Below are positions 1-9,948 of a stretch of 64,000 bases of DNA, piece by piece (within the stretch, counting starts at the first letter, position 1; each line of letters starts with the position of its first letter). The stretch is from assembly GCF_004006295.1 (NCBI RefSeq), contig NZ_CP026095.1, positions 4,614,501-4,678,500 of the forward strand, given 5' to 3'. The stretch is from Peribacillus asahii (lineage in GTDB: Bacteria; Bacillota; Bacilli; Bacillales; DSM-1321). Position numbers and translations under genes: made by a program. The notes beneath the pieces are model-generated. The model ran no database searches and was not told where the DNA came from. It saw only the letters and a list, made by a program, of their open reading frames with translations.

Positions 1-456
1 AGGAGTCGTTTCCAACTTAATTTGGCGATTTGGATATAACGGCGTTAAGCCAGGGAAATGCACACGCTCTTTAGCGGACTCCGGATTATCTCCATTAACC
101 GCCTCCACGTGCAAGAGCCCATAATAACGCTCGTTTTCCTTCGGTGGACGTACTTTTCCCGATACTTTATCCCCATTACGTAAATCAAATCTACGAATTT
201 GAGACGCAGAAATATAAATATCTTCCGAACTAGGAGAATAATTAATCGGACGTAAGAAGCCAAATCCCTCTGAAGGAATAATTTCTAATACACCCTCCAT
301 AAACAGCAGTCCGTCTTGTTCAGCTTGAGCCTTCAAAATAGCAAAAATCAGTTCCTTCTTCGAGAGCTTGCTGTAATAAGACACTTTATACTGACGTGCG
401 TGCTCATATAGATCTTTTAGTTTCATGTTTTCTAAATTAGAAATAGTTAAATTCAT
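1..456 (-). CDS. rho: Transcription termination factor Rho, N-terminal part (runs off the window)
   Basis: Rho is the RNA-dependent ATPase/helicase that ends transcription at Rho sites. Only the first 152 residues are present; the frame stays open to base 1. They read MNLTISNLENMKLKDLYEHA, then a stretch with KELIFAILKA (the Rho N-terminal domain), then the RNA-binding cold-shock-like domain with EGFGFLRP, SSEDIYIS and the RRFDLRNGD block. This is close to B. subtilis Rho as remembered. The ATG at 456 has only a weak G-rich ribosome site (GTGTGGTG), so the exact start is less sure than the identity. It lies downstream of glpX on the same strand, as in B. subtilis, but an inverted repeat and its own candidate promoter lie in between. 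Confidence 0.93.
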   Translation of the reverse strand, partial: MNLTISNLENMKLKDLYEHARQYKVSYYSKLSKKELIFAILKAQAEQDGLLFMEGVLEIIPSEGFGFLRPINYSPSSEDIYISASQIRRFDLRNGDKVSGKVRPPKENERYYGLLHVEAVNGDNPESAKERVHFPGLTPLYPNRQIKLETTP

Positions 457-668
457 TCTGACACCACACTTTAGTTAATTAGACATATTTCACCCATACT
501 GAAAAAAGAAATGATTAATGGATAGAAAGAAAAACCACAATCTTGTACCTGAATCGGCTTTTCTCTTTTAGAAAGGATGATACACTCTCACTTTAATGAA
601 GAAATAAATGGAAGGCTTCTTGAAGTTAGGAGTTAAAGGTAGAATATTTTTTTATATCATAGGAAATT

Positions 669-704
669 AAGTTTTATTGTACTTCCTTTAAATTAAATAT
701 TCAA
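669..704 (-). promoter_or_regulatory. Candidate SigA promoter for rho
   Basis: On the minus strand TTGAAT (699-704) is followed after exactly 17 bp by TACAAT (676-681). This predicts a start near 669 and an untranslated leader of about 213 nt before rho. Rho genes often have long self-regulated leaders; that role is inference here. The rest of the 331-bp rho-glpX gap shows only AT-rich sequence and the hairpin next to glpX. Confidence 0.5.
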
Positions 705-724
705 CTTAAAAAATTTTTATAGGG

Positions 725-752
725 AAAGCGAGCGATCATCATCGCCCGCTTT
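725..752 (-). terminator. Hairpin after glpX (likely terminator)
   Basis: Arms 728-736 and 741-749 pair (GCG.GCGAT with ATCGC.CGC, one internal mismatch), extended by three A-T pairs, with loop CATC. It sits 36 bp past the glpX stop. The T-tract is short on the minus strand (TTT) and longer on the plus strand (TTTTT), so it may act weakly or in both directions. Confidence 0.5.
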
Positions 753-787
753 TTCATAAATAACATGCAAATATTTTAATGATTCAA

Positions 788-1750
788 TTATCCCACAAAA
801 CCGTTTGGTTTAATCGCAATGCTGTGACGTCCTTCAACAAAACGAACAGTACCTGATTTTGCACGCATAACAACTGAATGAGTTGAACCGTAATGTCCTT
901 TAAATTGAACACCGCGTAACAATTCTCCATCCGTTACCCCTGTTGCTGCGAAGATAGCATCATCACCGCGAACAAGATCTTCCATACGGAGAATTTTATT
1001 TACATCAAGGCCCATTTTCCCGCAACGAATTAATTCTTCATCACTCTGCGGAAGTAATTTCCCTTGGAGTTCTCCACCTAAGCATTTTAATGCAACGGCA
1101 GAAATAACACCTTCTGGAGCTCCGCCTGAACCGAATAAAATATCGACACCTGTTTGATCAAAAGCTGTATTAATCGCCGCAGCTACATCACCATCATTAA
1201 TGAGCTTAATCCGCGCTCCCGCTTCGCGCAGTTCATGAATAATTTTAGCATGACGATCGCGATTTAAAACAGTCGCTACTACATCTTGAATGTCTTTATT
1301 TTTTGCTTTGGCAACAGCTTTCAAGTTATCCAAAACAGATGCATTTATATCAATCTGTCCAACCGCTTCCGGCCCAACAGCGATTTTATCCATATACATA
1401 TCAGGAGCATGAAGAAGATTGCCTTGATCAGCGACAGCTAGCACGGCTAATGCATTCCAACTACCAGATGCAACGATATTCGTTCCTTCTAAAGGATCTA
1501 CAGCTATATCAACTAAAGGGCCAATTCCCGTCCCTAATTTCTCGCCGATATATAACATAGGAGCTTCGTCCATTTCACCTTCTCCGATAACGACCGTTCC
1601 TTGCATAGGAATCGTATTAAATACATCACGCATTGCTGTAGTGGCAGCATCATCTGCTTCGTTTTTCTTTCCGCGTCCCATCCAACGTGCAGAAGATAAA
1701 GCTGCTGCTTCTGTAACGCGAACAAGCTCCATTGATAAGCTTCTTTCCAT
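788..1750 (-). CDS. glpX: Class II fructose-1,6-bisphosphatase GlpX
   Basis: GlpX hydrolyses fructose 1,6-bisphosphate to fructose 6-phosphate in gluconeogenesis, in the cytoplasm, with a divalent metal. The 320-residue protein carries the family metal-binding blocks [12 protein letters not shown] (residues 56-67) and [12 protein letters not shown] (80-91), plus a GSGGAPEGV loop. A longer in-frame start exists ten codons upstream. ATG at 1750 is preferred because GAGGAGG lies just before it and because the family begins [17 protein letters not shown]. murA lies 107 bp upstream on the same strand and rho downstream, the B. subtilis murAB-ywjI-rho order. Confidence 0.95.
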   Translation of the reverse strand: MERSLSMELVRVTEAAALSSARWMGRGKKNEADDAATTAMRDVFNTIPMQGTVVIGEGEMDEAPMLYIGEKLGTGIGPLVDIAVDPLEGTNIVASGSWNALAVLAVADQGNLLHAPDMYMDKIAVGPEAVGQIDINASVLDNLKAVAKAKNKDIQDVVATVLNRDRHAKIIHELREAGARIKLINDGDVAAAINTAFDQTGVDILFGSGGAPEGVISAVALKCLGGELQGKLLPQSDEELIRCGKMGLDVNKILRMEDLVRGDDAIFAATGVTDGELLRGVQFKGHYGSTHSVVMRAKSGTVRFVEGRHSIAIKPNGFVG

Positions 1751-1857
1751 TACTGGTTCCTCCTCAGTGTTCACTAACATATATGACTTTTTATATTTCT
1801 ATACCAACAATAGTATAACACATTATATCATATACGATAACACAATAAGAGAAGAAT

Positions 1858-3141
1858 TTAGCTTTTTAGCTGTTCTACTTCTTCTTGCGTCATTTTTTCA
1901 CGCCAAATAGTCGCTCCAAGTCCCGAAAGCTTCTCTACTAAATGACTATATCCACGATCAATATGCTCAAGTCCTGTTACTTCAGTCACCCCTTCGGCCA
2001 TAAGACCTGCAATAACAAGAGCAGCACCTGCTCGTAAGTCGCTCGCTTTGACCTTCGCACCTTGCAACTGAACAGAACCGTCAATAATTGCGGATCTTCC
2101 TTCGACTTTAATCTTCCCATTCATTCGACGAAGTTCATCAATATGCTTAAAGCGAGCGCCATAAATCGTATCTGTGACAATGCTTGAACCGTTAGCCCTC
2201 GTTAATAAAGAGGTAAATGGCTGCTGTAAGTCCGTTGGAAAACCAGGATATACAAGCGTCTTAATATCAACAGCTTTCAATCCCTCTCCTCGTGAAACAA
2301 ACATTTGATCATCTGCCACTTCAATCTGAACACCTGCTTCACGAAGTTTAGCTGTAACAGATTCAAGATGCTGCGGAATCACATTATCGATTAAAATCCC
2401 TTCCCCTACGGCTGCTGCCAAAATCATAAACGTTCCCGCTTCAATTCGGTCTGGAATAATCGTATGGCGGCAACCATGCAGATGCTCTACTCCGTCAATG
2501 CGAATAATATCCGTTCCCGCTCCTTTAATTTTGGCACCCATGTTCGTTAGTAACGTAGCAACATCAATGATTTCCGGCTCTTTTGCTGCATTTTCAATCA
2601 CGGTTCTTCCTTTTGCCAAAACAGCAGCTAACATAATATTGATCGTAGCCCCAACACTTACGACATCAAGGTAAATACGAGCTCCTTTTAATTCATCTGC
2701 TCGCAAATAAATGGCACCTTGTTCATTTGTTACTTTAGCCCCTAGTGCTTCAAATCCCTTAATGTGCTGATCAATTGGGCGAGGACCTAAATGACAGCCG
2801 CCAGGGAGACCGATAACAGCCTTTTTAAATTTCCCAAGCATAGCCCCCATTAAATAGTAAGAGGCACGAAGCTTTTTCACACGCCCATTTGGTAATGGCA
2901 TAGAAACCATCTGCCTAGGATCTACCGTCATTTCTCCATCTTCAAAACGAACTTGTCCACCGATTTCTTCCATTAACGCTTGTAATGTTTGCACATCTGA
3001 AATATCTGGTAACCCTTCAATCGTCACAGGAGAATCCGCTAAAATAGTTGCAGGTATTAAAGCAACTGCACTGTTTTTAGCACCGCTTACACGAATGCTT
3101 CCTTTCAAAGGATAACCGCCAGCTATTTTTAATTTTTCCAT
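1858..3141 (-). CDS. murA: UDP-N-acetylglucosamine 1-carboxyvinyltransferase (MurA/MurZ type)
   Basis: This enzyme transfers enolpyruvate from PEP to UDP-GlcNAc, the first committed step of peptidoglycan synthesis. At 427 residues it has normal family length. The substrate-binding KN pair is at residues 22-23 (SGAKNSA), and the catalytic cysteine is Cys116 in [13 protein letters not shown], the residue attacked by fosfomycin. AGAAGGGAG precedes the ATG. Bacilli usually carry two paralogs; the location beside fsa/fbaA and glpX matches B. subtilis murAB (murZ) rather than murAA, so this is probably the secondary copy. Confidence 0.95.
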   Translation of the reverse strand: MEKLKIAGGYPLKGSIRVSGAKNSAVALIPATILADSPVTIEGLPDISDVQTLQALMEEIGGQVRFEDGEMTVDPRQMVSMPLPNGRVKKLRASYYLMGAMLGKFKKAVIGLPGGCHLGPRPIDQHIKGFEALGAKVTNEQGAIYLRADELKGARIYLDVVSVGATINIMLAAVLAKGRTVIENAAKEPEIIDVATLLTNMGAKIKGAGTDIIRIDGVEHLHGCRHTIIPDRIEAGTFMILAAAVGEGILIDNVIPQHLESVTAKLREAGVQIEVADDQMFVSRGEGLKAVDIKTLVYPGFPTDLQQPFTSLLTRANGSSIVTDTIYGARFKHIDELRRMNGKIKVEGRSAIIDGSVQLQGAKVKASDLRAGAALVIAGLMAEGVTEVTGLEHIDRGYSHLVEKLSGLGATIWREKMTQEEVEQLKS

Positions 3142-3442
3142 ATTAAACTCCCTTCTACGCTAAGCACTGAAGAAGATATTCTAAATAGTTATTTTTTCCA
3201 ATTGACATGTGCAAAAATCGACAAATTTATTTTTTCATTTTATTAGTGTGCACAAAAATGGCAAATTCATGTAATAAATTAAGAAAAAATAAAAAGAAAA
3301 CTCGTCGATTGGCTCGCTTTTAGGTAACCTGAAGCGTAGTTGCCCGTATACGATTTCCCTAAACTAAGCGACTACGTCAAAATGACTTTTATACGATTAT
3401 ATAAAAATCGCATAAAACACCATGGCTTAGCGAGAAAGATTC
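3142..3442. other. 301-bp intergenic gap, murA to fsa, with two hairpins
   Basis: No gene is seen. Two inverted repeats lie downstream of fsa: CGTAGTTGC (3335-3343) pairs with GCGACTACG (3368-3376), and TTTTATACGAT (3387-3397) pairs with ATCGCATAAAA (3407-3417, one wobble). Either could end fsa transcription on the minus strand, although neither has a clean T-run. The part nearest murA is AT-rich and should hold the murA promoter, but no convincing -35/-10 pair stands out. Confidence 0.4.
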
Positions 3443-4093
3443 TTATTGTTCTGCACGTGAGCTCCAGTCCTTAAGAAATGCTTCAATCCCTTTGTCGGTT
3501 AGTGGGTGATTGAATAATTGTAGAATAACTTTATAAGGAACTGTCGCAATATGTGCACCTTTTAAAGCAGCTTCTGTAATATGCATTGGATGACGAATAG
3601 ATGCTGCGATAATTTCCGTTTGAATATCATGAATAGCAAAAATATCTGCAATATCTGAAATGAGTTGTAAACCATTTTGCCCGATATCATCTAAACGACC
3701 AAGGAATGGTGATACATAAGTAGCCCCTGCTCGAGCCGCTAACAGCGCTTGGTTAGCACTGAAAATAAGCGTAACATTTGTCTTAACTCCTTTTTTCGAA
3801 AGAGCCGCTACCGTTTTTAAACCATCTGGAGTCATCGGCACTTTAATCGTGATATTTGGAGCGATGGCCGTTAGCTCCTCTGCTTCCTTCATCATTCCTT
3901 CAAAATCAAGAGCAATAACCTCTGCAGATACAGAATCTTTCACTAAGCTTGTAATTTCTTTTAAACGATCATGAAACGAAACGCCTTTTTCCTTTGCTAC
4001 TAGTGATGGATTCGTTGTTACACCTGCTAAAATCCCTAAAGCATGTGCTTCACGAATTTCTTCAATATTTGCTGTATCAATAAAAAATTTCAT
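3443..4093 (-). CDS. fsa: Transaldolase-like fructose-6-phosphate aldolase (FSA/TalC type)
   Basis: The 216-residue protein belongs to the short transaldolase subfamily: a Schiff-base aldolase barrel that either cleaves fructose 6-phosphate or acts as a transaldolase in the pentose phosphate pathway. The sequence starts [16 protein letters not shown], contains [11 protein letters not shown] near residue 24, and has the Schiff-base lysine at Lys84 in ITIKVPMT. B. subtilis YwjH (Tal), its positional equivalent, is reported as a transaldolase, so the name fsa does not settle the activity. TTGGAGG precedes the ATG. It is cotranscribable with fbaA upstream, with a hairpin in the 101-bp gap. Confidence 0.9.
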   Translation of the reverse strand: MKFFIDTANIEEIREAHALGILAGVTTNPSLVAKEKGVSFHDRLKEITSLVKDSVSAEVIALDFEGMMKEAEELTAIAPNITIKVPMTPDGLKTVAALSKKGVKTNVTLIFSANQALLAARAGATYVSPFLGRLDDIGQNGLQLISDIADIFAIHDIQTEIIAASIRHPMHITEAALKGAHIATVPYKVILQLFNHPLTDKGIEAFLKDWSSRAEQ

Positions 4094-4129
4094 GAGTAAG
4101 CCTCCAATAAGTAAGTAATTGATAACAAA

Positions 4130-4171
4130 GTCCTTTCATGCTAAATGAACGTAACTCCTGCATGAAAGGAC
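4130..4171 (-). terminator. 12-bp perfect hairpin between fbaA and fsa
   Basis: GTCCTTTCATGC (4130-4141) and GCATGAAAGGAC (4160-4171) are perfect complements around an 18-nt loop. On the minus strand it is followed by TTTGTT. This fits a partial terminator or an mRNA-stabilising hairpin that would lower fsa relative to fbaA. Confidence 0.55.
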
Positions 4172-4194
4172 ATAAGATAGATTATTAAAAAAGA

Positions 4195-5052
4195 TTACGC
4201 TTTTCCGTTCGAACCAAATTCACGAATCTTTCCAATAACAGTTTCTTTAATCGCTTCACGTCCAGGTCCGATAAATTTACGAGGATCGTATACTTTTGCA
4301 TCCTTATTCAAAATATCACGAACTACTTTCGTAAAGACGATTTGATTTTCGGTATTTACATTGATCTTAGATGTTCCAAGTGAGATTGCTTTTTGGATAT
4401 CTTTCGTAGGAATGCCCGTACCACCGTGCAGCACTAATGGAATTTTCGTTAAATCACGAACCTCTTCCATTTCTTTATATCCAAGGTTTGGTTCACCTTT
4501 ATAAGGGCCGTGAACAGACCCAAGTGCTGGAGCAAAGCAGTCCACATTTGTTTCTTTTACTAACTGTTCACACTCTTTTGGATCTGCATAAATAACACCT
4601 TCAGCCACAACGTCATCTTCTTGTCCGCCAACTGTTCCTACTTCCGCTTCTACAGATACGTTACGTGCATGTGCATATTCCACCACTTGCTTTGTTGTAC
4701 TAATATTTTCTTCAATCGGATGATGAGACGCATCAATCATGACAGACGTGAAACCAGCATCGATTGCTTCTTTACACTTCTCAAAGCTTGATCCATGATC
4801 TAAATGAATCGCAACAGGAACTGTAATATTCATATCTTCTAGTAAACCTTTAACAAGCATTACAGTCGTTTTAAATCCACCCATGTAGCGGGCAGCCCCC
4901 TCAGATACTCCTAGAATAACCGGAGACTTTTCTTCTTCTGCCGCAGCTAAAATGGCTTGTGTCCATTCTAAATTATTAATGTTGAATTGCCCCACTGCAT
5001 ATTTTTCTGCAAGTGCTTTGTTCAACATTTCTTTCATTGAAACTAAAGGCAT
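4195..5052 (-). CDS. fbaA: Class II fructose-bisphosphate aldolase
   Basis: This is a zinc-dependent aldolase that splits fructose 1,6-bisphosphate into glyceraldehyde 3-phosphate and dihydroxyacetone phosphate in glycolysis and runs the reverse in gluconeogenesis. It has 285 residues, normal for the family. Zinc-site histidines are visible at His83/His86 (HLDHGSS), His181 (VHGPYKGEP) and His209 (LHGGTGIP); Asp85 of HLDH is the likely general acid. AGGAGG precedes the ATG. Its neighbours GlpX and Fsa work on the same sugar phosphates. Confidence 0.96.
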   Translation of the reverse strand: MPLVSMKEMLNKALAEKYAVGQFNINNLEWTQAILAAAEEEKSPVILGVSEGAARYMGGFKTTVMLVKGLLEDMNITVPVAIHLDHGSSFEKCKEAIDAGFTSVMIDASHHPIEENISTTKQVVEYAHARNVSVEAEVGTVGGQEDDVVAEGVIYADPKECEQLVKETNVDCFAPALGSVHGPYKGEPNLGYKEMEEVRDLTKIPLVLHGGTGIPTKDIQKAISLGTSKINVNTENQIVFTKVVRDILNKDAKVYDPRKFIGPGREAIKETVIGKIREFGSNGKA

Positions 5053-5411
5053 GTTTGTTCCTCCTATGTAAATAAAAATCTAAGTATTTTTTACAACATG
5101 TATCCAATCCCTAGCTATACCCTTAAATGACTCTGGTCAATCGCTTAGAGTTCATGTTTTTCTCTTTTAGCATATCAATACATGAAAAAAACAGCAACAA
5201 ATACCCCATGTTTATTTACTTACTTTTAGGCTATATTTTATTATTGCTTATTCCCGCTCCGGCATCTTGAAAGACGTGAGAGACTGCTTTTCATAGCAAC
5301 ACGGCTGTTCTTTTTCATAAGGACAGCCGTGTTGTTATGGTTAGAAAGAGCTAAAAGCATGTCCATATACCGTTTCATCCTCATGGGAAACACTTATTGA
5401 ACATTGTCGAA
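5053..5411. other. 359-bp gap, spo0F to fbaA
   Basis: No open frame with a ribosome site is seen. The gap holds the strong inverted repeat at 5296-5335 just past spo0F, then an AT-rich stretch that should carry the fbaA promoter on the minus strand. I found no confident promoter there; the best -35-like TTGACC has only a 15-bp spacing to TATAGC. Confidence 0.4.
5296..5335 (-). terminator. Inverted repeat after spo0F (probable terminator)
   Basis: AACACGGCTGT (5298-5308) pairs perfectly with ACAGCCGTGTT (5323-5333), extended by one G-C and one G-T pair. It lies about 80 bp past the spo0F stop. It lacks a clean T-run on either strand, so termination is likely but not certain. Confidence 0.5.
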
Positions 5412-5783
5412 TTAATTAGATTGAATCGGTAAATAATCCCGGACAGCTTTTCTTATATCATCAATATCAAATGGTTTAGCAAAATGAGTAATGGCTCCTA
5501 ATTCTTTCGCTTCCTGAATCATATCGAGTTCTCCATAAGCTGTCATAATAATCACTCGAATCTCGGGTTTAATTTTCTTTACTCGTTTTAAAATTTCAAT
5601 ACCATCCATACCTGGAATTTTCATATCTAATAAAACTAAATCAGGATCATGTTGGTGAACGATTTCGAGCGCCTGTACACCGTTTGCTGCTTGATAAGTT
5701 TCATACCCTTCTCGAACCATAACTTCATTTAACAAAATCCTAATTCCAAATTGATCGTCGACAATTAAGATTTTCCCCGCCAT
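5412..5783 (-). CDS. spo0F: Sporulation phosphorelay response regulator Spo0F
   Basis: Spo0F is the single-domain response regulator that takes phosphate from sporulation histidine kinases and hands it to Spo0B. The 123 residues are one receiver domain with no output domain. The acidic pair Asp9/Asp10 (ILIVDD), the phosphoacceptor Asp53 ([11 protein letters not shown]), Thr81 (MTAYGE) and Lys103 (HFAKPFD) are all present. The position between fbaA and the ywjG/pyrG block is the B. subtilis arrangement. GAGGTGG precedes the ATG. A SigH-type promoter lies about 60 bp upstream. Confidence 0.96.
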   Translation of the reverse strand: MAGKILIVDDQFGIRILLNEVMVREGYETYQAANGVQALEIVHQHDPDLVLLDMKIPGMDGIEILKRVKKIKPEIRVIIMTAYGELDMIQEAKELGAITHFAKPFDIDDIRKAVRDYLPIQSN

Positions 5784-5840
5784 ACTACCACCTCTTCTTT
5801 ATCGCCTGATTTTTCGTACAAACTATTCTCTCGCTTCATA

Positions 5841-5867
5841 ATTCGCTAATAATAATAAAATTCCTGC
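5841..5867 (-). promoter_or_regulatory. SigH promoter of spo0F
   Basis: The minus strand reads GCAGGAATT (5859-5867), 11 bp, AGCGAAT (5841-5847). This fits the SigH consensus RnAGGAwww-N11/12-RnnGAAT closely. B. subtilis spo0F is known to have a SigH promoter. I did not find a clear Spo0A box (TGTCGAA) beside it. Confidence 0.7.
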
Positions 5868-6011
5868 ATTAGCACATTAGTAATATACATTAACATTTAT
5901 CACTATTTTATCCTTTTTCTCCATAATGTACAGACAAAATCATTCAATTCGTGAAAAACTGCAATTTCTGATAGTATGAAAAGAAAAAATGAAAGGAAGC
6001 TTATATACTCC

Positions 6012-6539
6012 ATGTTGAAAATATTTTCTACTCAAATTAATGGGTTATTTAAAAAAATGATGGACCATGAAGAATTTAATATAGAAGATGCCGCTCGGCT
6101 CCTAGCTCAAGCCGTTATCGGTGAGGGATCCATTTATATATATGGATTTGAAGAAATGGACGGTGTAACGAGGGAGGCCCTAAGTGGCGTTGAACCTTTA
6201 CCTGCAGCAAAGGTCTATCATCTTGATGAAACACTAACACTCGGCTCTGAAGATCGTTTCTTATTGTTCAGTCGATTCTCTAACGACCCGGAAGCCATTC
6301 GATTAGCACAACAATTACAACAAGCGGACATTCCTTTTGTTGCTGTATCGACCGTTATTGAAGCAGAAGGTGATTCTCTCGCTACACTTGCTGATGTGCA
6401 TATTGATTTACGCGTACAACGAGGATTAATTCCAGATGAATTAGGCAATCGAGTCGGCTACCCTACTTTATTAATTGCTTTATTCGCTTACTATGGCATT
6501 AAATTCACCATAGAGGAAATTTTACAGGAGTATCAGTGA
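6012..6539 (+). CDS. DUF2529 (YwjG-like) protein, SIS-like fold expected
   Basis: This matches B. subtilis YwjG by position (spo0F-ywjG-pyrG) and by sequence style (MLKIFSTQINGLF, then ARLLAQAVIGEGSIYIYGFEEM). I recall the DUF2529 family being linked to phosphoheptose-isomerase-like (SIS) folds; its function is not established. No transmembrane segment is visible, and a conserved RGLIPDELGNRVGYPT block lies near the C-terminus. The ATG at 6012 is preferred: an ATG 36 bases upstream is in frame but has no ribosome site, while AAAGGAAG precedes 6012 with a long 12-nt spacing. It is the only plus-strand gene in the first 20 kb and is divergent from spo0F. Confidence 0.8.
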   Translation: MLKIFSTQINGLFKKMMDHEEFNIEDAARLLAQAVIGEGSIYIYGFEEMDGVTREALSGVEPLPAAKVYHLDETLTLGSEDRFLLFSRFSNDPEAIRLAQQLQQADIPFVAVSTVIEAEGDSLATLADVHIDLRVQRGLIPDELGNRVGYPTLLIALFAYYGIKFTIEEILQEYQ

Positions 6540-6572
6540 ATCAGCAGAATTCCTCCTGAGAATAAATAGACA

Positions 6573-6600
6573 AAGAGGCTGCCCAATTGGACAGCCTCTT
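6573..6600. terminator. Bidirectional terminator between ywjG-like gene and pyrG
   Basis: AAGAGGCTG (6573-6581) and CAGCCTCTT (6592-6600) form a 9-bp stem with a 10-nt loop. A T-run follows on the plus strand (GTTATTTTTT), with AT-rich sequence on the other side. The two convergent genes end 34 bp and 9 bp away. Confidence 0.8.
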
Positions 6601-6608
6601 GTTATTTT

Positions 6609-8261
<1,653 letters not shown>

Positions 8262-8593
8262 TTACTGCTCAGATGCTTACCCAGCAACGCGCACATCCTC
8301 TGTTCATCCTACAACTTCCACTCGGCTTCCTACCTAGTTTCTACTTCTTTGAAAAATTCATTTGAAAAAATAAAAAAATGATGTCATTGTTCATTCCATC
8401 ATCTGTAGTCCATTACCGATTAAAAGCTGTATATATACTAGCAGCTCTTGTTTTACCTATACTAACTTACTCAACCCATTACAGGCCAAGCAGTACAAGA
8501 CAATTACACTGTGTTATATAGCGCCATTCATTTTTTAACCTATTTCATTTAGTGAAAAGGCATAACAAACGAAAGTCTCATAAAAAATACACC

Positions 8594-8667
8594 CAAAAAT
8601 AAAAACGCTCCACCTACTATTGTAAGGGAGCGATATCATTCATCATTGTGTCCTTTTTAAGGAGCCC
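8594..8667 (-). promoter_or_regulatory. pyrG leader attenuator (GGG start plus terminator)
   Basis: The predicted transcript begins GGGCTCC (first G at 8667). About 36 nt downstream comes a hairpin, CGCTCC (minus strand, 8632-8627) with GGAGCG (8611-8606), followed by TTTTTATTTTT. The 5' arm continues as the pyrimidine tract CTCCCTT. In B. subtilis, low CTP makes RNA polymerase stutter and add extra G residues at such a start; these pair with the C/U-rich terminator arm and allow read-through. The elements match that model; the function here is inferred. Confidence 0.75.
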
Positions 8668-8674
8668 AAAAATG

Positions 8675-8703
8675 ATTCTACAAATTTCGTCATCAAAAGT
8701 CAA
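8675..8703 (-). promoter_or_regulatory. SigA promoter of pyrG
   Basis: On the minus strand TTGACT (8698-8703), 17 bp, TAGAAT (8675-8680), then 7 nt to GGGCTCC. The spacing puts the start exactly on the GGG run that the attenuation mechanism needs. The -35 begins 12 bp past the rpoE stop. Confidence 0.75.
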
Positions 8704-8714
8704 GTCCGATTATT

Positions 8715-9305
8715 TTACTTTTTATCTTCCTCATCTTCGAATAATTCTTCTTCTTCCTCTTCTTCGTCTTCTTCATCCAACTCAAATTCTTCATCTTTTA
8801 ATAAATCTTCATCCAAATCGTCTTCTTCGTCTACGTCATCAAGAAGATCATCATCTAAGTCATCATCATCATCAAGAAGATCGTCATCTTCACTATCATC
8901 AAGATCTTCTGCTAAATCCTCAAGATCTTCATCAAATTCTAACTCTTCATCATCCAATTCATCGAAACCGTCAACCACAGCAGCTGCAGCCTTCTTCGAT
9001 TTCTTTTTCTTTTTCGGTTTATCTGTATGTACAACTTCTTCTTCCACTTGATCCACTGGATACCAGATTTTTAATCCCCAACGATTTTCCCCAAGTGAAG
9101 TAAAGCGACCATCTACATTTAAATCTGTATAGAACTGAGCAATTTTAGCCGCAAGTTCTTCTTTTGATACACCTTTTAATGCAGCCATTTCTGCTACTAA
9201 ATCATTAAAAAAGATTGGCTCATTTTTCTCTACTAATAAATCGTATGCTAATTCAATTAACGACATTTCTGCTAATTGTTCTTTTGAGCATTGTTGTAAA
9301 CTCAA
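8715..9305 (-). CDS. rpoE: DNA-directed RNA polymerase delta subunit
   Basis: Delta is the small acidic RNA polymerase subunit of Gram-positive bacteria that increases promoter selectivity and enzyme recycling. It has 196 residues: an N-terminal HARE-HTH-type domain (LAEMSLIELAYDLL, later AQFYTDLNVDGRF and WGLKIWYP), a short basic KPKKKKKSKK segment, and a long Asp/Glu-rich tail. TTG at 9305 is chosen because MSLQQCSKEQL lines up with the B. subtilis start and AGAAGGGAAG lies at the right distance; a GTG three codons upstream is possible. The acidic tail also produces long antisense open frames, which are not genes. Confidence 0.93.
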   Translation of the reverse strand: MSLQQCSKEQLAEMSLIELAYDLLVEKNEPIFFNDLVAEMAALKGVSKEELAAKIAQFYTDLNVDGRFTSLGENRWGLKIWYPVDQVEEEVVHTDKPKKKKKSKKAAAAVVDGFDELDDEELEFDEDLEDLAEDLDDSEDDDLLDDDDDLDDDLLDDVDEEDDLDEDLLKDEEFELDEEDEEEEEEELFEDEEDKK

Positions 9306-9393
9306 ATGACACACTTCCCTTCTCTATTTAAACAGCTTCACTTAACCATTCTATTTTTGATAGGCTCTTTTATATGACATTGTTGCCTTTTGA

Positions 9394-9422
9394 ATAATAG
9401 TATTAATTAGCCTTTTAATCAA
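9394..9422 (-). promoter_or_regulatory. Candidate SigA promoter for rpoE
   Basis: Minus strand TTGATT (9417-9422), 17 bp, TATTAT (9394-9399), about 90 bp before the rpoE start. Four to five of six bases match consensus in each box. Confidence 0.5.
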
Positions 9423-9545
9423 CTATTTAACTAGAACTTGATAGGCACAGCTCCAGCTAAACATATAAACCATTATAAACAAATTGCAGAGGTTTATGCT
9501 AGTTCAATCTAAATACTTTCACAGTTTTTCCCTATTTTACTCCTC

Positions 9546-9692
9546 TTACTTTACTTTCCTTTGACGATAAGCTGCTGCAAAACAAATAATCGATAAAATT
9601 AGAAAGGCAATTGCTCCTAATTGATGTTCATATAATGTGATACAAACAACCAAAGTAAACACACAGCCGATGATCATCATAAGCAGTCTCAT
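9546..9692 (-). CDS. Small hypothetical membrane protein, 48 aa
   Basis: I do not recognise a family. The frame reads MRLLMMIIGCVFTLVVCITL, then YEHQLGAIAFLILSIICFAA and AYRQRKVK before TAA. It shows two hydrophobic segments (about 3-20 and 25-41) joined by a short polar turn and ending in a basic tail, a two-helix hairpin with inside-positive ends. GGGAG lies about 12 nt before the ATG, which is long; a TATAAT box (9738-9743) with a weak -35 lies some 50 bp upstream. The 9.3-9.9 kb gap holds nothing else gene-like. The composition looks truly membrane-like, but conservation is untested. Confidence 0.5.
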   Translation of the reverse strand: MRLLMMIIGCVFTLVVCITLYEHQLGAIAFLILSIICFAAAYRQRKVK

Positions 9693-9909
9693 TACATCTC
9701 TCAACTCCCAAATGGGGTATTCCCTGTTTTATCCTCTATTATAATCGAAAAGGCTGCAAAACAAATGATATATAGTGAAACACCATCTTGTTCTTTTCTT
9801 TACTTTGTTATAGAACGCTGTTGATTTTTGGATCATTTCGTACGAAACCGCGGTTTCACACGCCTTTTCTTAAGACCATGTGATGGACAGGATTGATGAA
9901 TCAACAATA

Positions 9910-9943
9910 AAGAAGGTTGTCGAACATATTCGACAACCTTCTT
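9910..9943 (-). terminator. Terminator of the acyl-CoA/icmF operon
   Basis: GAAGGTTGTCGAA (9912-9924) and TTCGACAACCTTC (9929-9941) form a perfect 13-bp stem with a 4-nt loop, just past the icmF stop. TTTATTGTT follows on the minus strand. Confidence 0.8.
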
Positions 9944-9948
9944 CCCTT

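Noticed and set aside
5270..5290. Possible relative of the 35.3-kb element (GAAAGACGTGAGAGAC)
   Set aside because: Only a short stretch is similar, without the paired hairpin; too little to count as a copy.
8648..9103. Plus-strand gene opposite rpoE
   Set aside because: It is the antisense of the Asp/Glu-rich rpoE tail, which lacks stops on the other strand; its product is a Leu/His/Pro low-complexity string.
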